Part shown: positions 10,406-21,271 of the stretch, in pieces
How the letters are laid out: each line of letters begins with the position of its first letter
How positions within the stretch are numbered: position 1 is the stretch's first letter
Source: Lichina pygmaea
Lineage: Eukaryota; Ascomycota; Lichinomycetes; Lichinales; Lichinaceae
Assembly: GCA_963422465.1 (NCBI GenBank)
Contig: OY730174.1
Location: 2,108,001 to 2,172,000 of the forward strand
DNA: 64,000 bases
Reading direction: 5' to 3'
Made by a program: the position numbers and the translations under genes
The notes under the pieces: generated by a model
Told to the model about the DNA's origin: nothing
Seen by the model: only the letters and a program-made list of their open reading frames with translations
Database searches by the model: none

Positions 10406-11859
10406 TTTTGTACAAGGTACAGGCACTACAAGTATACTGTTATACTATTCAGTCTTACAAATACACTGGTAATATTCTAATCACTTATTAACACTATCTT
10501 CTGACAAATTTTTTTTAATTTGATTCTTACACTGTTTGTAGCTTTACAGCCATGCAGATCTTCCAGCTAATAGTGAACTTCTTCAGAAAACCTTTAAAGA
10601 AATAAAAACTGAAGACAGAGAGGTGACTAGAAAGTGTAGCAAAAGGAAATCTTGTAGTGTCTGGTAGGAAAAGCTTCTAGATGTTGGAGTGTGAATAGTG
10701 AAGTTTAAAAGCTAGATTAAATTAGTTTAGTTTTTTCAAAAACATAAACCAGTACAGAAACTTATGTAGAAGCTCTGGGTTTGAAATAATAGTAGTGAAA
10801 TCTTGAGGGTTAAAAAGAGTATGTTGTTTTTAACTTGAGTAGAGAGAGTATGAAAAGGTAATATACTTTACTGTCTTTTCTGCTTGACCACACATGTATA
10901 GAGGGGTAGGAAAGTCAGAGACTCCAGCTCTGAAAAGAAAACTTGCTAGACTAATTCTCTCAGTTCTGGTTTGCAGTAGTAGACTTGCCTCAGCTTTCTG
11001 TAGCTTTTTGTAGAACTTCAGATTGTTGTAGTGAGATTTTTGGCAAAACACCGGCCATCCAGTATAGCTTCTTCTTTTCTTCTTCTTCTATTGGTTTTCC
11101 CACTCTTTAGTAAAAAGTATTTGTAGTCCTTTCTTTGAACTAGCCTGGTTAGTAGTTATTTGACTTAACCAAGTGAACTTCCAATTAGGAGAGATAGTTG
11201 AGGATTTCTTTAAAGATTTCCTCGGTGAAGAAGTATAGAAGGAAATAGTAGAAAAGGTACTGTCAAGAAAGTCTTTCAGAGAGGAGGTTTGGATAGAAGA
11301 TAGAAAACAAGCTATACAAAATTTAAAATAGAGATCTAGGGGTAAAAGAAAAAGCTCACTCTCTAATAGAAAAAAAGGAGTGGCTTTGAAAGCACCCTCA
11401 ATAAGTCTCAGACATTTGTTTTGGAATATGATGAGAGAGGAAATATTAGAGAATTTTCTGAGTGGGTTAAACCAAATTCCCACTGCATAGCTCAGTACAG
11501 ATCTGAGTATTGCAGTGTACACAAGATATACTGTGAGAACTGGAAAGCCCCAGGTGGAGTAAGAGATTCTAGAAAAAGAAGATAGTGCTTTTTGTACTTT
11601 TTGAAGAATAATTCTCTGGTGTTTGTGCTAGTGGAGTTTGGCATCCAGGTACACTCCCAATACTCACACTTCTTCTTTTGGTTTTAGAATCACATTCCCA
11701 AGTCTAAGCTTGAGCTGCAGATTGTCTGATCTTCTTCTAGAAAAATGAAGTATTTTATATTTCTCAGGAGAGAAGACTATTCCATGTCTTGCAGCTTAAG
11801 ATAGATATTTAAGATGTGTATTCTTCAACTTCAGAAGGTTGCTTTTAAGAGAATATCCA

Positions 11860-12453
11860 TGTTACGACCCAGGAGGAACACAGTCTTTATATACTCACAG
11901 AAAGCAGCAGACAGGATACTGGACAGAAGTACCAGACAGCGTGACACGGGAACCGGTCACGTGACCGGTGAGACAAACCAAGGGGTGCTTGCCGCAGCAT
12001 GCATATGCACGAACAAGTGAGCAAAGTGAGCAGAGCTCACCCAGCTCGCCGCAGCGTGCATGAAAAGTGAGCAAAGTGAGCAGAGCTCACCCAGCTCGCC
12101 GCAGCGTGCATGAAAAGTGAGCAAAGTGAGCAGAGCTCACCCAGCTCACTGCAGCGTGCATGAAAAGTGAGCAAAGTGAGCAGAGCTCACTCTGCTCACG
12201 AACTGGGCACTATATAGTCCGGCGATAGTTCCCCTATGGAACGATCGTCTTCAACTCATGTTGTGATCCAGACAACTAGATCTACTTCAATACAATCCTT
12301 TTGTACGAAGCCGTTGATCAGGTGTCACCACCACCACATTCCACCAAACCCCTTCGCGCTCCTTGACACTCCTCTCCTGCGAGAACCAACCCGCCTTCCG
12401 CCTCTCACCCTAATCCTATACTCGGATAGGACGGTACGGTACGGACCGCAACA
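11860..12453 (+). repeat. Solo LTR (594 bp) of the 34-kb Gypsy family, variant U3
   Basis: It starts TGTTACGACCC and ends CCGCAACA, with the 5-bp duplication ATCCA at 11855-11859 and 12454-12458. From the TATA region (ACTATATAGTCC, near 12.21 kb) to the end it matches the LTRs at 34070 and 40012 closely. The U3 part differs: it holds a 50-bp tandem repeat built on GTGAGCA and GAGCTC words in place of the GAGAC words of the other LTRs. It keeps many CpG sites, so it is young compared with the LINE it interrupts. Confidence 0.93.
12017..12199 (+). repeat. 50-bp tandem repeat in LTR U3 (about 3.6 copies)
   Basis: Units start at 12017, 12067, 12117 and 12167. Each contains GTGAGCAAAGTGAGCAGAGC, then CTCACCCAGCTC and GCAGCGTGCATGAAAA. 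The words GAGC and GCTC make short inverted repeats. The array lies directly upstream of the TATA box, where an LTR enhancer would sit. Confidence 0.95.
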
Positions 12454-12938
12454 ATCCAAATGCAAGCAGATTTGTATCATCTGCAATCTTCTGACAATAC
12501 CTGGATATATTTGTTACTGCTTATATTGACAATATCTTAGTCTACACCAATAGAACCTTGGAGAAGTATAAAGAGTATGTCAAGAAGATCCTACATACAC
12601 TCCAAGAAGTAGGAATAAGGTTATACCTTAATAAAAGTGTTTTCCACACGAAGGAAGTGGAGTACTTAGAATCAATTCTAACAACAGAAGGAATCTGTAT
12701 AGATAACTTGAAGACAGTAGTGGTACAAGAATAGCCAACACCCAAGAACCTCAAGAAAGTCTAATCCTTCCTAGAATTTATGAACTTCTACTGATGATTT
12801 ATCAAGGAGTACTCAAGGACAGTAGCACTCTTGACTAAACTAACAAAGAAAAAGGAAACTTTTACATAGGGGAACAGCCAGGAAAGAGTGTTCTAGAAGT
12901 TGAAAGAGAAGTTTACCTCTACACCTATACTGGCATCA

Positions 12939-14061
12939 GGCCTGCGACGACTCAAACCTCCACGTGGTGCAGGCTGGGAACCTCAGGGCAGCGATGGCAG
13001 ACAGTCTCCCAAGCTGCTTGTAGTCGCTGCACCGAGAGCTAATTGAGTCACCAGTCAAGCTGCTGGTGCCCACGGAGTGACAGGCCACCAGAGGTGTTGC
13101 GCAGGCACCCTGGACACCCCTGTGAAGTGACATCAGCAGAACAGAGGACTTCGACCAAACTGGTTATGAAAACCACCTGATAGATGTCTACTGTGTACGC
13201 TACAGCCTGAAGCCAGCCTTGCAACTGGTGGATGTGAAGTCTAGACACCTGACAGGGCACCTCTGGAGTAAACAAGAGGAGTTCCTATCGCACACCCCCC
13301 TTCTAGCAGAGTCTCCAGCAGCTGATGCATCAAGGATCTTGTTCTAGGAGAGGAGTGATGTCTGTACTGCAGTGTTGTTAATCAAACAGAGACTACATGT
13401 TAAAGAACGCAAGCAGGTGGCACGAAGAGTTTCCACCACTCCAGTACCTAAGAGCTGTGTGATAGTCAAAGTGCTGGCTTGATGGTTTTGCCTAAGGTCT
13501 TGCCACAGATTCTCTTCAGGCCACCTACAGACTGGGGCCAGGGCACTGGATCTCCAGTGGGCCACCACGTACAACCGGGGCCCCACAGACAACAGCGGGC
13601 AGATGGAGACTTCTCCCTACTTGGTTAGTGGACTGGAAAGGCAGTCCTGCAGGTGCTGGCATGGTCTGCAGGGTCTGTAGAGCCTGCGAGGCATGGTCGG
13701 TCTCTGTACAAGAGATCTACAGAGGTAACGCGAAACAGTGAGAGCTGTGGGGTGTGGTATATAATAGCAGTGACAGCAGTAGGGTCTGGGCCTACTACAA
13801 GACTGTCTATATGGCCCGAGAGGACAGAAGCGCATGCCGGTCTGTACAGAGTGCAGGCTCAGGCTGCAAATAACAGGCTCAAGGAGCAAACTGCAGTTGG
13901 AGTGTGGGCTCTGGGCTGGCAACCCAGCGCTCCGAAGCAGGACCTAGGGGTGAGCGTACACGGCAGAGCGCAAAAGGCCTCAGGACTGCGGGGAAGTGTG
14001 GCAGAGACCCTGCAAGGGATAGTGACTCTGCGCTATACTTCGGCATAGCTCAACTGTGGCC
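12939..14061 (+). repeat. WEIRD-like module, copy 2 (complete, 1123 bp)
   Basis: Complete copy from GGCCTGCGACG to CAACTGTGGCC. Both ends are the same as in copy 3, although the adjoining LINE sequences differ, which defines the module's true borders. No TIR or LTR is present beyond the GGCC letters at both ends. A coding-like stretch around 13.13-13.35 kb contains the motif LVDVKSRHLTGHLWS, shared in frame by all copies, and a second around 13.35-13.48 kb, but no domain is recognised and stops break both. Confidence 0.85.
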
Positions 14062-16212
14062 AGCCAGCCAACCACCAACAACACCAGCTATCTCAGGAAA
14101 TCTCCAAAGAAGATATACACAATATTTTGAAAAAGAAAAAACCTTTTACAGCTCCTGGGAAAGACACTCTACCCAACAGATTTCTAAAGGTATTAGGAGA
14201 CTCTTTCAATGAAAAGATAGCCAAAGTTCTGGAAGCCTGCTGGAAGCTAGAATATTTCCCTGACAGATACAAAGCAGCCAGAACAATATGCTTGAGAAAG
14301 TCTAGCAAAGGATCCTATTGCTATGCCAAAGCTTGGAGGCCAATAGCACTTCTCAACACAATTGGGAAGCTGATGGAAGCTCTGGCAGCCACAAAGCTAA
14401 GTGAACTGGCTGAGAAAGAAAACCTGCTACCAGAAATCCAGATGGGCTTCAGAAAAGGAAGATCAACTGAGTCTGCACTATTTCTACTCACTTCCCAAGT
14501 TGAAAAAGTCTGGAAGGAAGGAGTGGTAGCCAGTCTTCTTTCTCTGGATATCTCAGGAGCTTATAACAGAGTTCTGCCAGAAATTCTCAAGAAAATCCTG
14601 GAGAGAAAAGAAATCCCCAGCTGGTTTGTTAACTGGATCTTTTCTTTCACTAGCCAAAGAAAAACCTCTCTTGTTTTTGATGATTCAGAGTCTTCTTTGT
14701 TTCCAGTACACTGTGGAGTCTCTCAAGGTTCACCTCTCTCTCCTATTTTATTTCTTTTCTATATTTCAGATCTTCATTATATTGTTCATACACCAGAGAA
14801 AGGAGTATCAGCTCTGGGCTTTGCAGATGACACAAACCTTCTGGCATTTTCCTCTTCTCTTAAAAGCAATCTCCTGAAGCTAAAGTCTACTCACTCCAAG
14901 TGTTTAGACTGGGCAAGAAAACATGGAATGAAGTTTGCACCTGAAAAGTATGAACTTCTCTATTTTTCTAGAAGAAAAACACATAATCTTCAGCTCAGTC
15001 TAAGACTTGGAGAAGTGGTACTAGAGTCTAAGGAAGAAGTGTGTATTCTGGGACTACACTATGATTCCAAGCTTCTCTGGAAAAAACACCAGAAAATCAT
15101 GTTACAGAAAGCTTCCAAGTTTTTCTCAGCACTTTCCAGAACTACTTTTTCTACATGAGGTCTACCTGTTCTCTCTACTAGACTTGTCTACACTGCAATA
15201 CTGAGATCACTTCTCAGCTATGCAGTAGGAGTCTGGTTCAATCCCCACAAAAAACCTTCTAATATTTCTTCTCTAAATCTTTTCCAGACTAAATGTCTAA
15301 AAACTATAGGAGGTGTCTTCAAAGCTACTCCTACATTTCTTATTGAAGGAGAAATATTCCTACCACCTCTTGATCTTTATTTCAAATTCAGAACAGCAAC
15401 TTTCCTACAATCTTTCTATTTTTCTAATACTTCTTCTAATCCTCTCTCCTCAATTCTCTATAAGCTCTTTTCCCAGATCACTGTTTTTGTTTCTACTCTG
15501 AGAACACCTCCAAAGTCTCTGTCTACTGTCACACCTAACTGGAAAGCAAGATAGCTAGAAGAACTAATCACTAACCAAGATTACTCTAAGAAACAATTTC
15601 AAGAAGTGTTTCAGAAAGAGTGGGAAGCCAGATGGCAGGCAAACAGACAGAAGTGTTCTCCAGTCTGGGAGCTATTTTGCAGACTACCCCAAAGGAAAAA
15701 TCTCAAAGTTTTCAAAGACTTGAGAAAAGCTGAAGCTAGTCTTTACTTGCAGATTCTATCAGCAAGGATAGGACTAGCCAGCTTTCTTTTCAGAGCAAAT
15801 GTTCCAGCCTTCCAATCCCCTCTATGTTCCTGTAGTTTTGGAGAAAAGACTGCTCAACATATCACTTTCTCTTGTAACAAGCTTCTTACTCAAAGACAGC
15901 AAGCCACTTTTCTTTCCTACAATTTCTCTACCTTACTTCAAAAACCTAAAGTGCTTAAAGAATTTCTTCTCTGGTTTATGTCTTTGAAAAGACTAGACCA
16001 GTTTAACTTAGCACACCAGCTCTTACTAGAAAACCTATCATCTCTGTGATTTTATTTTCTCCAGACACTGCATATTCTCCCAGATAATTCCCTAGTCTTA
16101 CCCAAGTCTCAGTTTTCATTCCTCCAAAGGTTTTCTGGGAAAAAAAAGTATGTATCTAGAAGTTCTGCATGGCTCACCAGCCAAATCAGAGTAAGAATAA
16201 AATAAAATAAAA
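14062..16212 (+). mobile_element. LINE portion of chimera 1 (LINE-D subfamily)
   Basis: LINE 3' part on the plus strand. The RT is open from 14127 to 15158 (343 codons), with RPIALLNTIGKL, LDISGAYNRV, GVSQGSPLSPILF and the intact GFADDTN. The thumb region follows in other frames, and then a 147-codon stretch (15606-16049) with the knuckle CSFGEKTAQHITFSC. The 3' UTR ends CTGCATGGCTCACCAGCC and an AATAAAATAAAA tail. This subfamily is distinct from LINE-A/B/C/E: its protein is clearly divergent, and its tail is the one closest to that of the SINE at 18.2 kb. Confidence 0.9.
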
Positions 16213-17362
16213 TATACTGGCATCATTCAATCCCAGACAACAGATTATCATGGAGACAGATGCCTCAGACTAAGCACTTAGATCTTGCTTGTGTCAACCA
16301 GATACTGACAACTGCGTATACTCTGTCACATACTGATCAAGAAAGTTCTCTGGCCTAGAACTCAGGTATAATGTTTATAACAAGAAGTTGTTAGTAATTG
16401 TCAACATATTCCAGAAATGCAGACCTTACCTGGAAGAAGTAAAGTACATAATAGATGTGCACTCAGACCACAAGAATCTGGCTTACTTCACAACAACAAA
16501 GAAGCTAAACAGACAACAAGTCTAATAGGTGAAGCTATTAGCTTTATACAACTTCCAGATCTTCTATCAAAAAGGATCAGAAAACACACAAGTGGATATG
16601 CTTAGTAGGTGACCCGATATAATAACAGACAGTACAACTGAAGAACACCCAATCCTTGCAATAAAAAAACAAACTCTAGTCTATACTCAACCTCAGTTAG
16701 TGGAAACTGAAGAAACAGGTGCATTCCTGACTCTAGACCATAACTCTATGACCACAAACAAGGAAGAAGTGCTAGAGAGTGCACAAGAAAACATGATTTG
16801 ACAATATTATAATAGACTTCTACACAGACATCCTGGGTGAGACAAGACCCTGGAGAAAATCTGGAGATGTTACCACTTTAACAGAATAAAGTGGAAAATA
16901 ATAGAATTTATTTACAACTGTGAAGAGTGTGTGAAGAACAAACTATCACACCACAAACTTTATAGAGAGAGTCAACAAATAGACCTCCCAGAAGTAGCTT
17001 GGGATACTATCATAATAGATTTTGTGGTGAAATTACTGAAGTCTGAGAACAAGGTAACAAAAGTGAGATACAACAGTATCTTGGTGGTTGTGGACAAACT
17101 CACCAAATACACTCACCTGATTCTGTGGCAAGAGATAGGAACAGCAAGTAAACTCACCAACATCCTACTCAAAGAATTAGTTAACTAGTGAGGGCTACCA
17201 ACAAAGATTATCTCAGATCAAGACAAACTCTTTACTTTGAAATTCTAGAACATGTGGACAAGACAGCTAGAGATAGACATAAGGATATCTACCACCTACC
17301 ATCCACAGACAGACAGACAAACTGAGAGGACAAACTAAACAATAGAATAGTACCTACACTAC

Positions 17363-17635
17363 TGTGACAAGGCAATAGCAGAGCAGAACTCAAGTCTAAC
17401 TGATTCAGTAACCTTGACCTGACTTGGCTTGAGACTTGAGACTTGGATTGATGTACAAGACAAAAAACAAGGAAGAAAAAGAGAAAAGAAGAAGAGAAGA
17501 AGCTGGGGAAGCAGGAGAAGTTCTTATAGGCAGAGGATCAGGCAACAGCAGAGCAAACAGGCAACAGTGCAGATGGAACTTCCCGGCAAGGTGTGTGACT
17601 TGTGCCAGATATGCAACTGGACCAGAACTATGACA
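17363..17635 (-). repeat. Solo LTR (273 bp) of the 21-kb Gypsy family, inside integrase of the oldest Gypsy
   Basis: Minus-strand LTR with ends TGTCATAGTTCTGG and CCTTGTCACA. The 5-bp duplication ACTAC is at 17358-17362 and 17636-17640. Confidence 0.93.
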
Positions 17636-18204
17636 ACTACTACATCAATCATCAACAGGACAACTAGGTGGAGCTGTTACTGATAGCTCAGTTTGTGTAC
17701 AACAATCAGTAACATAGTATAATAGGTATAACACTGTTCTTTGCAAACTACAGCAAGAACACCTGCTGGGAAGTGACAGCAGCTGGAAGTGGCACTTCAA
17801 TAAATGTCAAGAAACTCACTGCTATACATGAGGAAATAAAAACTATGATTGAATCTGCACAACAAGCAACAAGCCACCACCTAAACAGTAAAAGGTTGAA
17901 GAGACCAACCCTGGAGAGGGGGGATAAGGTCTATTTGTCAACAAAAAACCTGTGCTTGAAACAACCAAGCAAAAAGCTGGATCATGTACAAATCAGACTG
18001 TTTAAGATTGAGAAGCACACTGGAGAAGTTAACTACTGACTGAGACTACCAAAGAAAGTATAGATACACTGAGTATTCTATGTCTCACTACTCAAGCCAG
18101 CACTCAGCAACACAGAAATCAAAACAGAATAGTACTTCAAGAATAACAAAGAAGAGTATGACATCAAAAGGATTCTGGACAGCTGAAAGAACAGATGGAA
18201 GATT

Positions 18205-18640
18205 TGATTTGATTTGATTTGATTCTTACACTGATTCGGCTGTTAAGCCATGCAGAACTTCTTGAAGGATTTTTGTCTCTGGTAGACTTGACTCGGAGAC
18301 CTCACGTATTTACCGTACACCCCGTGGTTTGTAGTGTACGTACTGTGGGAAAACCCCAAACCCTGTAGGGGAAATAGGAAAACCACAGTAATAAGGGTTT
18401 TGTGGATCTTGACAGATATTGGGTGAGCTATTTCTTGGGGGTTTTCATACATCTTGCGAGGAGTACATCTTAGACAAGTTCTATGAATCTCGGGGGTTTT
18501 TGTGGCAGAATGTGGGGTGGGTCAGATTCGAACTGACAACTAGTTTAGTCAGGTTCTCCAGGCCTGACACCACTAGTTCCGGGTCATAGGTGCCACGTAG
18601 TGGGAAACTCTCACCAGCTTCCCGCTACACCATGCCGCCC
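18205..18640 (-). mobile_element. tRNA-headed SINE with LINE-like 3' tail
   Basis: A 436-bp unit on the minus strand flanked by the 13-bp duplication CAGATGGAAGATT (18192-18204 and 18641-18653). The 5' end is a tRNA-like head: A box TGGTGTAGCGG (18622-18632), B box GTTCGAATC (18525-18533), a perfect T-arm stem GTCAG/CTGAC, and near-complementary ends GGGCGG...CCACCC. A unique body of about 250 bp follows. The last ~50 bp (AAGTTCTGCATGGCT..ACAGCC..AATCAGTGTAAGAATC) match the 3' ends of the resident LINEs, and the tail is (AAATC)n. It has no coding capacity. By family logic it is transcribed by RNA polymerase III and mobilised by a LINE reverse transcriptase. It is the only copy in the window. 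Confidence 0.88.
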
Positions 18641-18852
18641 CAGATGGAAGATTAAGTACCTGGTCAAATAGTTAGAGTACAATAATAAGGAAAACTTATA
18701 GAAACCCACTGAAAACTTCAGCTCTGTGACAAGCAAGAAACTGCAGAGTTTTCACCAAGAAAACTCACAGAAGCCAGGACTGACAGAGACAAAGACCTAA
18801 TGGAAGCCAAAGCCTCTAAGAAGAAAAGATCATCTAAAGATAGTGGAGACAC

Positions 18853-19126
18853 TGTCACAGTTCTGGCCCAGTTGTATATCTGGCACAAGTCACACACCTT
18901 GCTGGGAAGTTCCATCTGCACTGTTGCCTGTTTGCTCTGCTGTTGCCTGATCCCCTGCCTATAAGAACCTCTCCTGCTTCCCCAGCTTCTTCTCTTCTTT
19001 TCTCTTTTTCTTCCTTCCTTGTCTTTTGTCTTATACATCAATCCAAGTCTCAAGTCTCAAGCCAAGTCAGGTCAAGGTTACTGAATCAGTTACACTTGAG
19101 TTCTGCTCTGCCATTGCCTTATCACA
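18853..19126 (+). repeat. 5' LTR of the old Gypsy element
   Basis: Begins TGTCACAGTTCTGG, ends CTTATCACA, followed by CTACGAAAGAC, the same primer-site position as in the young copy. Confidence 0.93.
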
Positions 19127-20986
19127 CTACGAAAGACCTACCCAACCATAACACACTTCACCAAGCCATGTTCACATCCTTGTCATGTCTCAACAACCAG
19201 ACCAAGCCATGCCAGTTGCTGGAAATAACAAGTTCCTTCACAACATGTTTGCAGAGTTCATGCAAATTCAAGCTACTAACACTACTCCCAAGTCCAAGTC
19301 TGAACACACTGCTGACCCAGAGATCTTCAGTGGTGATAGCAGAAACACGGAAATCACATATGAGAAGCTTGAGAGCTTCATCACATCACTGTCACTCAAG
19401 ATGACACTCAACACTGACTGGTACCCCACAGAAACATTGTGGATTGTGTATGTTTTTTCACACACAACTGGCACTGCACAGTCCTACATCTCAGCTAAGA
19501 TCACGGCTGGCCAGTATATTGACTGGCACAACATTGTCCAAGATCTCCGGAATGCCTTCTCTGACCCAGACCCAGAGTTCCTAGCTCAGAGAAAGCTCAT
19601 CGTCTTGCGTCAGACTAACTGTTCCTTTGCTGAGTTCTTCACAGAGTTCAATCAGTATACTCCACACACAGACTTCAACAACAAGGCCTTGAAGTGCTAT
19701 CTTTGATACACTATCTCTGAAGAGCTTGCCAAGCAGCTTGTCAGCATCAACCTCAAGGACATCAGCTATCAGAAGCTTGTTGAGAAATGCCAGCTGCAGG
19801 ACAACCAGTTGTGTGCCACTTCTGCCAACTCTCACTGTCCACATCAAGCACCTCCCACCCAAGCCTTAGTTCCAGTCAGGAGCTTCAGTTCTGTGTCCAG
19901 AGTTTATCAAGCCAGTCTTCATGCCACAGCCACCAAGTCCTACCATGGATCTCAGCCACTCTAAGCTGACACCAGAAGAGCAAGAACATCACTGAAGCAA
20001 AGGCCTCTGCTTCTACTGTGGAAACCAAGGTCACATCTCAACCTTCTGTCCAGTGAAAAGTATGCTTGTTGTTGCCACCACTACAACCACCACCAAATCT
20101 GCCACTGTTGAGACTACTCCAGAGTCAGAAAACAAGTAGTCCTTGATTATTGTTGTGCCCAAGGACATGAAAAGGATCTCCATGTTGGCTATCTGTCTCC
20201 AGACCAGCAATTGGACAGTAAGTGCTTGTTTCTTCCTTGTATCCTAGATAGGAAATTCAAGTGTAATACTCTTATTGACTCTGGCTGTTCAGCATTTGGC
20301 TGCATTGGTGCTTCCTTTGCGCAATCTCTTCACCAAGAACCTCTCCCCTACCCACGCACATTGTGATTGTTTGATAGCAAAACATCACAAACCACATATC
20401 TTGCCAAGACAATCATGACCACAGCACATAGTGTGCACCAGGAAGAAGTCTCTCTCTTTGTGTCTCCTGGGCTTCACTACAATATGATTCTGGGGATGCC
20501 ATAGCTCCAGAAGCACAGGCCACACATTGATTGGACAAACATCTTAATCATGTTCAAGTCAGATCACTACTGATCTGCATGCCTCAAGTCAAACAATAGC
20601 TATCCAATGTCTTTGGATCTTGAAGCCAAGATGTCTGCTGGAAAGTCTCAGGATCCCAAGCTTCTTTCTGCCACACCAATCCCCATCAATACTGCTGTAT
20701 TTTCTCTCCTTGCTGCCAAGCCAGATCACCAGGTGTTCAGTGTTTCTCTGAGAGACATTGAGCAGGTGTTGAAGCCAAAGAAGTTTGTGGATCCTGCCAC
20801 ACTTCTCCCTGCTCAGTACCACAAGTTCCTGGACATCTTCAGCAAGGATGACACTGACAAGCTTCCTCCTCTACACTCAGGAGTTGACCACAAGATCAAG
20901 ATGGAACCAGGAACCCAGGCACCCTCTGGACCTCTGTACAGCATGAGCAGAGAAGAACTTGAAGTTCTCAAGAAGTACCTGACAGA

Positions 20987-21260
20987 TGTCACGGTTCTGG
21001 CCCAGTTGCATATCTGGCACAAGTCACGCACCTTGCCGGGAAGTTCCATCTGCACTGTTGCCTGTTTGCTCCACCGTTGCCTGATCCCCTGCCTATAAGA
21101 ACTTCTCCTGCTCCCCCAGCTTCTTCTCTTCTTTTCTCTTTTTCTTCCTTCCTCGTCTTTCGTCTTGTACATCAATCCAAGTCTCAAGTCTCAAGCCAAG
21201 TCAGGTCAAGGTTACCGAATCAGTTAGGCTTGAGTTCTGCTCTGCCATTGCCTCGTCACA
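20987..21260 (+). repeat. 5' LTR of the young Gypsy element
   Basis: 274 bp, TGTCACGG...CTCGTCACA. A TATAAG box starts at 21094. The word GTCTTTCGT (21155-21163) is complementary to the primer site just after the LTR. Confidence 0.95.
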
Positions 21261-21262
21261 CT

Positions 21263-21271
21263 ACGAAAGAC
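21263..21271 (+). promoter_or_regulatory. Candidate self-primer binding site
   Basis: ACGAAAGAC, two bases (CT) after the end of the LTR, is a perfect 9-nt complement of GTCTTTCGT inside the LTR (21155-21163), about 61 nt downstream of the TATA box. No tRNA-type primer site (TGG..) is present. This is the Tf1/sushi geometry, where the 5' end of the element RNA folds back to prime minus-strand synthesis. Inferred from sequence only. Confidence 0.6.

Larger units (their letters stand above)
10509..12485 (-). mobile_element. 5'-truncated LINE (LINE-C), split by a solo LTR
   Basis: Minus-strand LINE with the 12-bp duplication ATCTTCTGACAA at 10497-10508 and 12486-12497. It carries only the end of the RT, the thumb/C-terminal region (11.09-11.52 kb), the knuckle region (10.83-11.05 kb) and the 3' UTR. 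A 594-bp LTR (11860-12453) interrupts it within the RT; the LINE resumes for about 27 bp after it. It is very close to LINE-A in sequence, so they belong to one subfamily. Confidence 0.9.
12939..16212 (+). mobile_element. Chimeric retro-insertion 1: WEIRD-like module joined to a truncated LINE
   Basis: One insertion unit flanked by the 13-bp duplication TATACTGGCATCA (12926-12938 and 16213-16225), sitting in the RT/RNase H region of the oldest Gypsy element. The 5' part (12939-14061) is the 1.12-kb module; the 3' part (14062-16212) is a LINE beginning just upstream of its RT. Because one duplication encloses both parts, they were inserted together. The layout is that described for MINE elements of Magnaporthe, in which a ~1.1-kb WEIRD sequence precedes a variably truncated MGL LINE. 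Identity with WEIRD itself is not tested; I rely on architecture and length. Confidence 0.88.
536..18852 (+). mobile_element. Oldest Ty3/Gypsy retrotransposon, broken, shredded by nested insertions
   Basis: Fossil Ty3/Gypsy element read on the plus strand. Recognisable parts are: gag with a CCHC knuckle (about 0.6-1.6 kb, knuckle near 1.21 kb), protease with a DSGA motif near 7.15 kb, reverse transcriptase in pieces near 7.6-8.06, 10.42-10.5 and 12.5-12.93 kb, RNase H near 16.2-16.6 kb, integrase near 16.8-17.36 and 17.65-18.0 kb, and a chromodomain-like end near 18.1-18.8 kb. It resembles the 34-kb family more than the 21-kb family in the RT region. No LTR of its own is recognised; the left end is hidden by the module at 1-535 and the right end meets another element. 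It is broken, with dozens of breaks, and is almost free of CpG. It is the oldest layer, because every other insertion left of 18.85 kb interrupts it. Confidence 0.85.

Noticed and set aside
12939-14061. Treating the 1.12-kb module as an LTR or a DNA transposon
   Set aside because: No paired copies around an interior, no terminal inverted repeats beyond GGCC, and no duplication at its right border.
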